Assembly: GCF_000423325.1 (NCBI RefSeq)
Contig: NZ_AUHT01000006.1
Span: forward strand, 186,001-250,000
Origin: Lysobacter defluvii IMMIB APB-9 = DSM 18482
Lineage (GTDB): Bacteria; Pseudomonadota; Gammaproteobacteria; Xanthomonadales; Xanthomonadaceae
Length of the DNA: 64,000 nucleotides
Reading direction: 5' to 3'
Of the stretch, positions 35,994-45,701 are shown piece after piece. Position 1 is the first letter of the stretch, and each line of letters opens with the position of its first letter. A model generated the notes under the pieces. That model saw only the letters and a list, made by a program, of their open reading frames with translations. It had not been told where the DNA came from and did not search any database. Made by a program: the position numbers and the translations under genes.

Positions 35994-36665
35994 ATGCCTT
36001 CCGAGCCGGACCTCCTGCTGCCGCTGGCCAGGCCCCTGGCCGACCCGATCCCCACGGGCAACCTGCGCACGCTCGAGCGCAAGGCCCGCGGCTGCCGCAA
36101 TTGCCCGCTGTGGCGGCCGGCGACCCAGGTGGTGTTCGGCGACGGACCGCCCGATGCCGTGGCGATGCTGGTCGGCGAGCAGCCCGGCAACCAGGAGGAC
36201 ATCGCCGGCGCGCCGTTCGTCGGTCCTTCCGGGCAACTGCTCGACCGCGCGCTGCAGGAGGTGGGCCTGGACAGGGGACGCCTGTACCTGACCAACACCG
36301 TCAAGCACTTCAAGTTCGAGCAGCGCGGCAAGGCGCGCCTGCACAAGCGGGCCAACGCGGCCGAGCAGGAGGCCTGCCGGATCTGGCTGGCCGCCGAGAT
36401 GCTGCAGCTGCGCCCGAAGGTGGTAGTCGCGCTGGGCGCGATGGCGGCGCAGACGGTATTCGGACGGCAGTTCCGCGTCACCCGCGAGCGCGGCCAATGG
36501 CGCGAGCTCCCCGGCAGGGCGCGGGGCATCGCCAGCTGGCATCCCTCGGCGGTGCTGCGGATGCCCGGCCCGCGCCGGGAGACCGGGTACCAGGAACTGG
36601 TGGAGGACCTGGGGCGGGTGGCGGAGGCGGTCGGGGCGGCGGGCGGGGCCGCCCCGCGCGGGTAG
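35994..36665 (+). CDS. udgX: UdgX-type uracil-DNA glycosylase
   Basis: Uracil-DNA glycosylase of the family 4/5-like superfamily, with the marks of the UdgX subgroup, which becomes covalently bound to the abasic site. From the ATG at 35994 it has 223 residues. Motif A is GEQPGNQED (residues 61-69), the UdgX form. The R-loop is KARLH (His117), at the place of the KRRIH His that attacks the sugar in mycobacterial UdgX. The C-terminal WHPSAVLR is the usual motif B. Cys34, Cys37 and Cys128 are likely Fe-S ligands, and His105 stands where family 4 has a Cys. It is divergent from lexA with 180 bp between the start codons. Confidence 0.88.
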   Translation: MPSEPDLLLPLARPLADPIPTGNLRTLERKARGCRNCPLWRPATQVVFGDGPPDAVAMLVGEQPGNQEDIAGAPFVGPSGQLLDRALQEVGLDRGRLYLTNTVKHFKFEQRGKARLHKRANAAEQEACRIWLAAEMLQLRPKVVVALGAMAAQTVFGRQFRVTRERGQWRELPGRARGIASWHPSAVLRMPGPRRETGYQELVEDLGRVAEAVGAAGGAAPRG

Positions 36666-36756
36666 CCGGCGGCCGAAGTTCCGATCGGGGTCTCAGGTTT
36701 CCCGCGCCCGGGCCGTTAACGTTGGTGGGCAAGAGCCTTCCGCGGAAGAGCACGAC

Positions 36757-37914
36757 ATGAAACCACCTCGAATCGAGCGCGCGAACACCGGCGCAGGACT
36801 GGACGAGGCCATCCGGGCCCACCAGGCGCTCCGGCTGCGGCGCATGCGGATGGGGCTGGTGTCGCACGCGGTGGTATGGCTGCTGCTGGTCCTGTGCAGC
36901 GCCCTGGGGATGCTGCCGTGGTGGGTGACGGGCTGCTACGTCGGCGCCACCGCCCTGACCCAGGCGGTCTTCCACCGGATCTTCCGGCTGCACCTGAACC
37001 TGGGGTTCCGCGATCCCAGCATGACCTTCTGGCAGGTCTTCGCGCCGATCCCGATGGGCCTGTGGGCCGCCTACTTCGTCACCGAGCCGGCCCTGCGGCC
37101 GGTGATCCCGATGCTGGTGGCGATCCCCGCCATCTACGCGATCCTGGCCCTGGGGACCCGGCAGCTGCTGCGGCTGGCCGGTGCCTTCCTGGTGGGTTAC
37201 CTGCTCCTGCAGCTGGCCATCTGGCAGCGGGAACCGGGCGGCTTCGACCTGGCCCACGAGCTGATCGTGCTGCTGGCCTTCATCGTGCTGATGGTGCAGC
37301 TGGCGGTGGTCGGCGGCTTCATCAGCCAGCTGCGGCACCAGTTGCACGAGCGCAACGTCGACCTGCGCAGGACGATGGCGCGCCTCAACGAGGCCAACGC
37401 CGAGCTGGAGGTCCTGGCCGAACGCGACCCGCTGACCGGGATCTACAACCGCCGGCGCGTGCTGGAGCGGCTGGAGGAGGAACTGGAGCGCAGCCGTCGC
37501 GGCAAGCTCGCGCTTTCGGTCTGCATGCTGGATGTCGACCACTTCAAGAAGGTCAACGACCGCCACGGCCACCAGGCGGGCGACGTGGTGCTCCGGGAGG
37601 TCGCCACCACGCTGGCCGCCACGCTGCGCTGCACCGATTCGCTGGGGCGCTACGGCGGGGAGGAGTTCCTGCTCGTGCTGCCGCATGCGCCGCTCGAGGG
37701 CGCACGGGAGAAGGCGGAGCGGGTCCGCCGCGCGGTCCGCTCGCGGCGCGGCGGCGAGGACACCGCGGTCACGGTCTCGATCGGCGTCGCCACGCTGCGG
37801 CCGGACGACACGCTGGACACTCTCGTCGCGCGCGCCGATGCGGCGCTGTACGAGGCCAAGACCGGCGGGCGCGACCGGGTGATGCTGGAACCCGAGGCGG
37901 CGTCGGCGGGGTAA
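36757..37914 (+). CDS. Membrane-bound diguanylate cyclase (GGDEF)
   Basis: Predicted to make cyclic di-GMP from two GTP. Of 385 residues, the first half holds about five to six hydrophobic segments (residues 35-195) with no recognised sensor domain. A short linker helix leads to the GGDEF domain starting near ERDPLTGIYNRRR. The active-site loop is GGEEF (residues 300-304). An inhibitory I-site RCTD (residues 291-294) lies exactly five residues upstream, so product inhibition is expected. No EAL domain is present. The stop codon overlaps a small palindrome, GTAAGG-TT-CCTTAC (37911-37924). Confidence 0.93.
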   Translation: MKPPRIERANTGAGLDEAIRAHQALRLRRMRMGLVSHAVVWLLLVLCSALGMLPWWVTGCYVGATALTQAVFHRIFRLHLNLGFRDPSMTFWQVFAPIPMGLWAAYFVTEPALRPVIPMLVAIPAIYAILALGTRQLLRLAGAFLVGYLLLQLAIWQREPGGFDLAHELIVLLAFIVLMVQLAVVGGFISQLRHQLHERNVDLRRTMARLNEANAELEVLAERDPLTGIYNRRRVLERLEEELERSRRGKLALSVCMLDVDHFKKVNDRHGHQAGDVVLREVATTLAATLRCTDSLGRYGGEEFLLVLPHAPLEGAREKAERVRRAVRSRRGGEDTAVTVSIGVATLRPDDTLDTLVARADAALYEAKTGGRDRVMLEPEAASAG

Positions 37915-37949
37915 GGTTCCTTACTTTGGCCTGATCCAGGGGAACCCCG

Positions 37950-39599
37950 ATGCAGCACCCTCGCTTCCGCCTGCGCCCCGCGGCGCTCGCGCTCGCCCTC
38001 GTCCTGTCGCTTCCGGTCGCCGCCACGTCCATGCCGGTGCAGGACGCCGGTGCCGCTCCCGCCACCGGCGCCGCGGCACCCGCCCTCCCGGCGCGGCTCC
38101 AGTCGCTGGACGAGTATGTCGGGCAGGTCCGCGAGCGCTTCGACGTCCCGGGCATCGCCGTGGCGATCGTCAAGGACGGCGAGGTGCTGCTCGAGCGCGG
38201 CTACGGGGTGAAGGACCTGGAAAGCGGCGAGCCGGTGGACGCCCGCACCCTGTTCGCGATCGCCTCCAACACCAAGGCCTTCACCTCGGCGGCGCTGTCG
38301 ATGCTGGCCGACGAGGGCAAGCTGGAGCTGGAGGACCGGGTGATCGACCACCTGCCGTGGTTCCGCATGGCCGATCCGTACATCACCCGCGAGATGCGCG
38401 TGCGCGACCTGCTGGTCCACCGCAGCGGGCTGCCGCTGGGCGCCGGCGACCTGCTGTACTGGCCGACCAGCGACTACAGCACCCGCGAGGTGGCCGAACG
38501 CCTGGCCGAGGTGCCGATCGAGGGCGGCTTCCGCGAGAAGTACGCCTACGACAACATCCTGTTCGGCATCGCCCAGCTGGTGGTCGAGGAGGTGAGCGGG
38601 CAGTCCTACCAGGACTTCCTGCAGCAGCGCATCTTCGACCCGCTGGGCATGGCGGACACGCGCTTCAATTCCGACCACCTGCGGCCGGGCGACAACGTCG
38701 CCACCGGCTACTCCAAGGCCGACTTCACCGAGCTGGTGCCGGCCCCGCGGGTGAGTTGGCACAACGTGTCGGGTGCCGGCGGCCTGTATTCCAGCGTGCA
38801 CGACCTGACCCGCTGGGTGCGGGTGCAGCTCGACCAGGGCGTGATTGCCGGCGAGGGCGAGGAGGCCGAAAGGCTCTTCAGCGAGGAGCGCCAGCGGGCG
38901 ATGTGGCAGATGGTCACCCCGATCCCGGTCAACCCGCCGGCCGTGCCGGAACTGGAGCCGGCCCAGCCCAACTTCCGTGGCTACGGCGAGGGTTGGAGCC
39001 TGGGCGACTTCCGTGGCGAGAAGCTGGTCTGGCACACCGGCGGCTGGCCGGGCTTCGTCTCGCGCATCACCCTGGTGCCGGAGCACGAGCTGGGCGTGAT
39101 CGTGCTGACCAGCGCCGAGAGCGGCGCCGCCTTCAACGCCATCACCCACGAGGTGGTCGATGCCTTCCTGGGCGCCCCGGAGCACGACTGGATCGGCGCC
39201 TTCGCCGCCGCGCGCGGCAGCGAGGAGGAGAAGGCGGAGAAGGACTGGCAGGAGCACCTGGACGCCCGCGACCCGCGCAGCCGTCCGTCACTGCCGCTGT
39301 CCGGCTACGCCGCGACCTACCGCGACCCCTGGTACGGCGACGTGGCGGTACGCGAGGCCGACGGCGGCCTGCGGATCGACTTCACCCGCACGCCGGACCT
39401 GGCCGGCAGGCTGGAGCACTGGCAGGCCAACACCTTCATCGTCCGCTGGGACCAGCGCTGGCTCAACGCCGATGCCTTCATCACCTTCGACCTGGACCCG
39501 GACAACAGGGTGCGCGAAGCGCGGATGGAGGCGGTCTCGCCGCTGACGGACTTCAGCTTCGACTTCCACCACCTGCGGCTGGCGCCGGTCGAACCGTAG
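37950..39599 (+). CDS. Secreted serine hydrolase, class C beta-lactamase fold
   Basis: 549 residues with an N-terminal signal peptide (RLRPAALALALVLSLPVAATSM), so periplasmic or secreted. The beta-lactamase-like domain carries the SxxK nucleophile motif SNTK (in FAIASNTKAFTSAA), the YxN motif in EKYAYDN, and the HTG triad in VWHTGGWPG. A C-terminal DUF3471-like beta domain (PLSGYAATYRDPWYGDVAV) follows. Homologues are esterases, D-aminopeptidases or peptidases, and the substrate is unknown. The name beta-lactamase should not be read as antibiotic resistance. It is convergent with fbpC, 3 bp apart. Confidence 0.9.
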   Translation: MQHPRFRLRPAALALALVLSLPVAATSMPVQDAGAAPATGAAAPALPARLQSLDEYVGQVRERFDVPGIAVAIVKDGEVLLERGYGVKDLESGEPVDARTLFAIASNTKAFTSAALSMLADEGKLELEDRVIDHLPWFRMADPYITREMRVRDLLVHRSGLPLGAGDLLYWPTSDYSTREVAERLAEVPIEGGFREKYAYDNILFGIAQLVVEEVSGQSYQDFLQQRIFDPLGMADTRFNSDHLRPGDNVATGYSKADFTELVPAPRVSWHNVSGAGGLYSSVHDLTRWVRVQLDQGVIAGEGEEAERLFSEERQRAMWQMVTPIPVNPPAVPELEPAQPNFRGYGEGWSLGDFRGEKLVWHTGGWPGFVSRITLVPEHELGVIVLTSAESGAAFNAITHEVVDAFLGAPEHDWIGAFAAARGSEEEKAEKDWQEHLDARDPRSRPSLPLSGYAATYRDPWYGDVAVREADGGLRIDFTRTPDLAGRLEHWQANTFIVRWDQRWLNADAFITFDLDPDNRVREARMEAVSPLTDFSFDFHHLRLAPVEP

Positions 39600-39602
39600 G
39601 CC

Positions 39603-40676
39603 TCACCCGATCAGGCTGCCGCTGTCCTCGTCGCGGCCGGCGCGGTCGAACACGATGACGTGCTCCAGGTCCAGCCGGATGCCGATCCGCTGGCCGCGGG
39701 CGTGGTCATGGTGCGAGGGCACCAGCGCCTGCACCAGCTCGCCGCTGGCGAGCCGGAGGGTGTAGAGGAAGTCGGCCCCGCGGAAGTGCCGGCGCACCAC
39801 CTCGGCCTGCAGCGGGGCGTCGTCGTCGTGGACGACGTCGTCGGGGCGCAGCAGCATCTCCACGTCGGTCCCGACCGGGTCGGGCAGCCGGTGGTCGGCC
39901 GAGAGCACGCCCAGCGGGGTGTCGACGTGCCAGTCGTCGACCACCCGGGCCGGCAGCAGCGCGCCCTCGCCGACGAAGCCGGCGACGAAGCGGTTGGCCG
40001 GCAGGTGGTACAGGTCGTAGGCGGTCGCCCACTGCTGCAGCCGGCCCTCGCCGATGACGCCGAGCCGGTCGGCCATGGCGAAGGCCTCGGCCTGGGAGTG
40101 GGTGACCATCAGCGCGCCGATGCCGGTGGCCTTCAGGGCCTCGCGCACCTGCACCGCCAGGCGCTCGCGCAGGTCCGGGTCCAGGCTCGAGAACGGCTCG
40201 TCGAGCAGTACCAGCCGTGGCTGGGGCGCCAGCGCACGCGCCAGTGCGACGCGCTGCTGCTGGCCGCCGGACAGCTGGTGCGGCAGGCGCGCGGCGGTGT
40301 CGGCCAGGCCGACCAGCTCGAGCACCTCGCGGGCGCGCGCCTGCGCCTTCCTGCGCGGCTGCCGGAACAGGCCGAAGCACACGTTGTCGAGCACGCTCAG
40401 GTGCGGCAGCAGCGCGTGGTCCTGGAACACCATGCCGATCCGCCGCCGCTCGGGCGGCAGGTGGGTGCGGTCGTCGGCCAGCGCTTCGCCGTTGGCGTGG
40501 ATCCGCCCGCCCATCAGCGGTTCGAAACCGGCCACCGCGCGCAGCAGGGTGGTCTTGCCGGCACCCGACGGGCCCAGCAGGCAGCCGATCTCGCCCTGCT
40601 CCAGCGCCAGCGTGGCACCGGCCAGGACCGGGCGCCCGTCGTAGCCGACCGTGGCGTTGTCGATCTCAAGCCGCAT
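39603..40676 (-). CDS. fbpC: Ferric iron ABC transporter ATP-binding protein
   Basis: ATPase of an FbpABC-type periplasmic iron importer. Walker A GPSGAGKTT, signature LSGGQQQRVALARAL, Walker B LVLLDEPFSSLD and the H-loop VTHSQAEAF are visible. A C-terminal TOBE-like domain follows. The length is 357 residues from the ATG at 40676, or one more from the GTG at 40679. It overlaps fbpB by about 11-14 bp, as expected for a translationally coupled operon. Confidence 0.93.
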   Translation of the reverse strand: MRLEIDNATVGYDGRPVLAGATLALEQGEIGCLLGPSGAGKTTLLRAVAGFEPLMGGRIHANGEALADDRTHLPPERRRIGMVFQDHALLPHLSVLDNVCFGLFRQPRRKAQARAREVLELVGLADTAARLPHQLSGGQQQRVALARALAPQPRLVLLDEPFSSLDPDLRERLAVQVREALKATGIGALMVTHSQAEAFAMADRLGVIGEGRLQQWATAYDLYHLPANRFVAGFVGEGALLPARVVDDWHVDTPLGVLSADHRLPDPVGTDVEMLLRPDDVVHDDDAPLQAEVVRRHFRGADFLYTLRLASGELVQALVPSHHDHARGQRIGIRLDLEHVIVFDRAGRDEDSGSLIG

Positions 40677-42291
40677 CACGGCCCCTGCGCGTCAGCGCGA
40701 TCACGGGCACCAGGCCGACCAGGGCGATGGCCAGCGAGGGCAGGGCGGCGCGGGCGTACTCGCCCTCGCTGGTGAGCTCGAACACCCGGGTAGCCAGGGT
40801 GTCCCAGCCGAACGGGCGCATCATCAGGGTGATCGGCATTTCCTTCATCGTGTCCACGAAGACCAGCAGTGCGCCGGTGGCGAAACTGCCACGCAGCAGG
40901 GGCCAGTGCACGCGGCGCAGCTGCCGGGCACCGGTGACGCCCATGCTGCGGCTGGCCTCCAGCAGCGAGGGGCGGATCCGCAGCAGCCCGCCGGAGACCG
41001 GTGCATGGGCGACCGCTAGGAAGCGGATGCCGTAGGCGACCAGCAGCAACAGCAGCCCGCCCTCCAGCAGCATCTCGATGCCGTGGCGCTCGAACAGCCA
41101 GGTCGAGAACGTCGCCACCGGCACGTACAGCCCGATCGCCAGCAGCGAACCGGGCAGGCCGTAGCCCAGGGTGGTGATGCGGGTGGTCGCGGTGGTCAGC
41201 GGGCCGGGGCGTTCGCGTGCCGCCAGGGCGATCACGAAGGCCGCGGCGGTGGTCAGGCCCGCCGCCATCCCCGACAGCGACAGCGCGTTGCGGATCGAGG
41301 CGAAGTAGCGCGTGTTGAGGTCGGCCAGGTGGTCGGAGGCATACCAGGCCAGCTGCGCCAGCGGCAGCAGCAGGGCCAGCAGCACCACCAGCGCGCAGGC
41401 CGCGGTGGCCCACCAGCCGCGCTGCCCGAGCCGCCGCCGCGTGGCCGGGGCCTGGCCAATGGCGGTGAACGCCTGGCGGCGGCGCGAGGCCACTTCCAGC
41501 GCCACCAGCACCAGCAGCACCACCAGCATCACCCCGGCGATCTGCAGCGCGGTGTCGGTGGAGAACAGCCCGAACCAGGCCTTGTAGATGGCGGTGGCGA
41601 AGGTGTCGTAATTGAAGGCGGAGACCGCACCGAAGTCGGCCAGCGTCTCCATGAGCACCAGCAGCACGCCGCCGGCGATCCAGGGCCGCGCCATCGGCAC
41701 GCTGGCGCGCCAGAACGCCCGCCACGGCCCCATCCCCAGCGCCCGTGCCGCCTCCATCGCCCGCGCGCCCTGGCTGGCGAAGGCCTCGCGCGCGACCAGG
41801 TAGACGTAGGGGTAGAGCGAGAGCGTCATGACCCCGATGAGCCCGGCCCGCGACCGGATCTCCGGTAGCTGCCAGCCGGCGGTCTCGCGCAGCCACCCGG
41901 CCAGCGGGGAGCTGTAGTCGAACAGCCCGATGAAGGCGACCGCCAGCACGTAGCCGGGCATCGCCAGCGGCAGCACCAGCAGCCACGAGAACACCCGGCG
42001 GCCCGGGAACTCGCAAAGCGAAACCAGCGCCGCCAGGCAGGTGCCGAGCACCGCGGTGCCCAGCCCCACGCCCAGCAGCAGCCAGAAGGTATTGCCGGCC
42101 ACCTGCGGCAGCACGTAGTGCCACAGGTGGCCGATGATCTCCACGTCCGGGCGCAGCAGGGCGCCGGCGGTGGCCAGCAGCGGGACCAGGCTGGGCAGTG
42201 TCAGCAACACCGCCAGCCACGCCCACCACCGCCTGCCGCCGGCGGCCGCGACCGGTTTGCGGATCAGGAGCGGATCAGTTGTAGCCTGCAC
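40666..42291 (-). CDS. fbpB: Ferric iron ABC transporter permease
   Basis: 541-residue inner-membrane permease with about 12 hydrophobic segments in two binding-protein-dependent transport domains. Two EAA-type loops are seen ([58 protein letters not shown]). This duplicated layout is typical of FbpB/SfuB. The start is GTG at 42291, overlapping the fbpA stop by 17 bp. Confidence 0.93.
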   Translation of the reverse strand: MQATTDPLLIRKPVAAAGGRRWWAWLAVLLTLPSLVPLLATAGALLRPDVEIIGHLWHYVLPQVAGNTFWLLLGVGLGTAVLGTCLAALVSLCEFPGRRVFSWLLVLPLAMPGYVLAVAFIGLFDYSSPLAGWLRETAGWQLPEIRSRAGLIGVMTLSLYPYVYLVAREAFASQGARAMEAARALGMGPWRAFWRASVPMARPWIAGGVLLVLMETLADFGAVSAFNYDTFATAIYKAWFGLFSTDTALQIAGVMLVVLLVLVALEVASRRRQAFTAIGQAPATRRRLGQRGWWATAACALVVLLALLLPLAQLAWYASDHLADLNTRYFASIRNALSLSGMAAGLTTAAAFVIALAARERPGPLTTATTRITTLGYGLPGSLLAIGLYVPVATFSTWLFERHGIEMLLEGGLLLLLVAYGIRFLAVAHAPVSGGLLRIRPSLLEASRSMGVTGARQLRRVHWPLLRGSFATGALLVFVDTMKEMPITLMMRPFGWDTLATRVFELTSEGEYARAALPSLAIALVGLVPVIALTRRGRDAA

Positions 42292-43369
42292 GGTCCATCA
42301 GCTTGACCGCCTCGGCCTGCATCGCACCGGCCTGCGAGACGTTGATCAGGTCCTGGCGGTACTCGCCCCATTCGCTGATCAGGTCGGCCATCGGGATCTC
42401 CGGGTTGGCCGGGTACTCCAGGTTCTCGCCGGCGAACAGCTCCTGCGCCTCGCCGCCCGACAGCCACTCGATGAACGCCTGGGCGGCCTCGGGCTGGTCG
42501 GAGTGCTTGACCACGCCGGCACCGGACACGTTCACGTGCACGCCGCGCCCGCCCTCGGCCTGGTTCGGCCAGAACACGGTGACCGGCAGTTCCGGGTCCT
42601 GCTTCAGCGCACGGCCCAGGTAGTAGGTGTTGGTGATGCCCACGTCGCAGCGGCCCGACGCGATCGCCTCGATGACCGCGTTGTCGTTGCCCATCGGCGG
42701 CGCGGCCAGGTTCTCCACCCAGCCCTTCACCACGCGCTCGGTCTCTTCCTCGCCGAGGGTGGCCATCATCGTCGCCACCAGGCTCTGGTTGTAGACCGCG
42801 CCGGAGGTGCGCAGGCACAGGCGGCCCTTCCACTTCGGGTCGGCCAGGTCCTCGTAGGTGGACAGCTCGGACGCCGGGGCGCGCTCGGGGTTGTGGATGA
42901 TCGTGCGGGCGCGGACCGACAGGCCGAACCAGCGGTTCTCCGGATCCTGCAGGTTCTCGGGGATGTTGGCCTCCAGCACCTCGGACTCGATCGGCTGCAG
43001 CAGGTCCATGTTCGCGGCCTGCCAGAGGTTGCCGGCGTCCACGGTGATGAACACGTCCGCCGGGGTGCGGCTGCCCTCGGCCTTCAGGCGCTCCATCAGC
43101 GGCGGCGCCTTGTCGGTCATGTAGGTGATCTCGACGCCGGTCTCCTCGGTGTAGCGGTCGAACAGCGGCTTGACCAGCTGCTCGTTGCGCGAGGTGTAGA
43201 CGACCAGCTCTCCGGCTTCGCCGTTGGCGGCGGCATCGGCGCCGGCGTCCTGGCCCGCGTCCGCGGCGGCGGTGGCGTCGGCGCCGTCGGCCGGGGCGTT
43301 GTCGTTGCCGGAGCATGCGGAGAGGGAGAGGGCGAGCAGGATGGCGGCGGGCAGCAGAAGGTTGCGCAC
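42275..43369 (-). CDS. fbpA: Ferric iron-binding periplasmic lipoprotein
   Basis: Substrate-binding protein of the Fe(III) importer. The 364 residues start with a lipoprotein signal (lipobox LSAC, Cys19), then an Ala/Asp-rich spacer to about residue 52. The type 2 periplasmic-binding fold follows ([28 protein letters not shown]). The paired tyrosines in [12 protein letters not shown] are the iron ligands of FbpA/FutA proteins. It heads the operon fbpA-fbpB-fbpC and is preceded by a Fur-like box. Confidence 0.93.
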   Translation of the reverse strand: MRNLLLPAAILLALSLSACSGNDNAPADGADATAAADAGQDAGADAAANGEAGELVVYTSRNEQLVKPLFDRYTEETGVEITYMTDKAPPLMERLKAEGSRTPADVFITVDAGNLWQAANMDLLQPIESEVLEANIPENLQDPENRWFGLSVRARTIIHNPERAPASELSTYEDLADPKWKGRLCLRTSGAVYNQSLVATMMATLGEEETERVVKGWVENLAAPPMGNDNAVIEAIASGRCDVGITNTYYLGRALKQDPELPVTVFWPNQAEGGRGVHVNVSGAGVVKHSDQPEAAQAFIEWLSGGEAQELFAGENLEYPANPEIPMADLISEWGEYRQDLINVSQAGAMQAEAVKLMDRAGYN

Positions 43370-43391
43370 GGGCGTTCCTCGGGATGGGGTA

Positions 43392-43410
43392 AATGAGAAT
43401 CGGTATTATC
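43392..43410 (-). promoter_or_regulatory. Candidate Fur box upstream of fbpA
   Basis: AATGAGAATCGGTATTATC (+ strand) matches the 19-bp consensus GATAATGATAATCATTATC at about 11 positions. It lies 22 bp upstream of the fbpA start, in a short AT-rich island. Iron-dependent repression of fbpABC is the natural reading. Confidence 0.7.
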
Positions 43411-43529
43411 TTTGAATTTCGCGCCGTTGTCGCGTTCAGTCTTTGCGCGCCGCGGTCGGCCGGCCGTCCCGGGTGGCAATCCCGTCCTCTGGCCCCCATG
43501 TGCCAGGGAGCACCCCGGGAGGCACACGC

Positions 43530-44516
<987 letters not shown>

Positions 44517-44556
44517 CGGGTGCCGCCTTGCCCCGGCAGACGCCGGGCCTGCCCGG

Positions 44557-45006
44557 CTAGCGGCGCTTCTCGACGTCGAGCAGCTCGACCTCGAACACGA
44601 GGGAGGCCTGCGGCGGGATCGCCCGTCCGGCGCCCTTGCGGCCATAGCCCAGCTCGGGCGGGATCATCAGCACCCGCTGGCCGCCCACGCGCATCCCGGC
44701 AACGCCCTCGTCCCAGCCGCGGATCACCCGGCCCGCCCCCAGCAGGAAGGTGAACGGCTCCCCGCGCGTGCGGGAGCTGTCGAACTGCTCGCCGCGGTGG
44801 TCCGGCGCGTCCTCGTCGTACAGCCAGCCGGTGTAGTGGACCGTGACCTCGTCACCGGCCGCCGCCACCGTTCCTTCGCCCGTCGAGACCTCGATGCGCT
44901 GCAGCTCCGCGACCGTGCCACCGGGCGGCGGTGGCGGCTCTCCGCAAGCGGCGAGCAGCAACAGGGCGCAACCCGCGAAGGGCAGGAGGGGCGACGGCAG
45001 GCGCAT
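44557..45006 (-). CDS. FKBP-type peptidyl-prolyl isomerase, lipoprotein
   Basis: 149 residues from the ATG at 45006. A lipoprotein signal (LLLLAAC, lipobox Cys near residue 20) is followed by a Pro-rich spacer. A single FKBP domain comes next (VTVHYTGWLYDEDA, FTFLLGAGRVIRGWDEGVAGMRVGGQRVLMIPPELGYG, LVFEVELLDV). It probably assists folding of exported proteins at a membrane. The longer open frame upstream (to 45288) overlaps the divergent small gene and is rejected. Confidence 0.92.
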   Translation of the reverse strand: MRLPSPLLPFAGCALLLLAACGEPPPPPGGTVAELQRIEVSTGEGTVAAAGDEVTVHYTGWLYDEDAPDHRGEQFDSSRTRGEPFTFLLGAGRVIRGWDEGVAGMRVGGQRVLMIPPELGYGRKGAGRAIPPQASLVFEVELLDVEKRR

Positions 45007-45147
45007 GGCGTACTCCGGGGATGTGGACGGGCAGCGTAGCCGATTCCGCACCTGCGCCATGGTCCAGCGACGGCCGTGACGGGGGTTACACGCCCCGCTA
45101 ACCGGCGCCACGGGAGGATGTCGGCCCCACCGCACGGGAGACACGAC

Positions 45148-45291
45148 ATGGCGAACCCCGTTACACCGAAGCTCGCGCTTGCCGTCGCCGCAGGCCTGCT
45201 GGCGATGTCCGGCACGGCCACGCCCCACGAGCAGAAGCTCGAGGAAATAGATACCGAGCGCACTGGCGCCGCTGGGGCGGGTGGGCACTGA
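45148..45291 (+). CDS. Small exported peptide, unknown
   Basis: A 47-residue open frame starting ATG at 45148, with GGGAGA eight to nine bases upstream. A short basic N-terminus (ANPVTPK) is followed by one hydrophobic stretch ([14 protein letters not shown]), then a charged tail rich in Glu and Gly ending in His. This is the profile of a signal peptide or single-pass micro-protein. Its TGA is 2 bp before the host-attachment gene, which supports it being real and cotranscribed. No family is recognised. Confidence 0.6.
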   Translation: MANPVTPKLALAVAAGLLAMSGTATPHEQKLEEIDTERTGAAGAGGH

Positions 45292-45293
45292 CC

Positions 45294-45701
45294 ATGGCCG
45301 TGATCCCGCACGAGGCCCTGGTGGTGGTCGCCGACGGTGGCCAGGCGCGCCTGTTCCGCAACCGCGGCAACGAGCGTGACCTGATGCTGCACCAGTTCGA
45401 GATCCTCGAGCTCGTCAACGCCAACGACGATGGTCCCGCGGGCGTGATGCCCGATGGGGCCACCGGCTATCGCATCGACGAGGCCACCTTCGCCAAGCAG
45501 CTGGCCGAGCGCCTCAACGATGGCGCGCTGAAGCAGCAGTACGACGACGTGGTGCTGGTCGCCGACGACAAGACCCTCGGCGCGATCCGCCCGCTGCTGC
45601 ACAAGGAGACGCTGGACCGCATGCGTGGCGAGGTGGCCAAGACGCTGACCAACACGCCGCTGGACGACATCCAGCGCATCCTCTCGCCGCCACGCGACTA
45701 G
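45294..45701 (+). CDS. Host_attach (baeRF-like) family protein
   Basis: 135 residues, cytoplasmic. The opening VVVADGGQARLFRNRG and closing VVLVADDKTLGAIRPLLHKETLDRMRGEVAKTLTNTPLDDIQRIL match the family annotated 'protein required for attachment to host cells', which has an eRF1 domain 2-like fold. Its biochemical role is not established, and the name should be treated with caution. It forms a two-gene unit with the small peptide upstream. Its TAG shares the palindrome CTAG with the stop of the convergent flavoprotein gene. Confidence 0.85.
   Translation: MAVIPHEALVVVADGGQARLFRNRGNERDLMLHQFEILELVNANDDGPAGVMPDGATGYRIDEATFAKQLAERLNDGALKQQYDDVVLVADDKTLGAIRPLLHKETLDRMRGEVAKTLTNTPLDDIQRILSPPRD

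Noticed and set aside
37911-37924. GTAAGG-TT-CCTTAC palindrome at the end of the GGDEF gene as a terminator
   Set aside because: The stem is only 6 bp and AT-containing, followed by a very short T-run. It is too weak to call a terminator, and its function is unknown.
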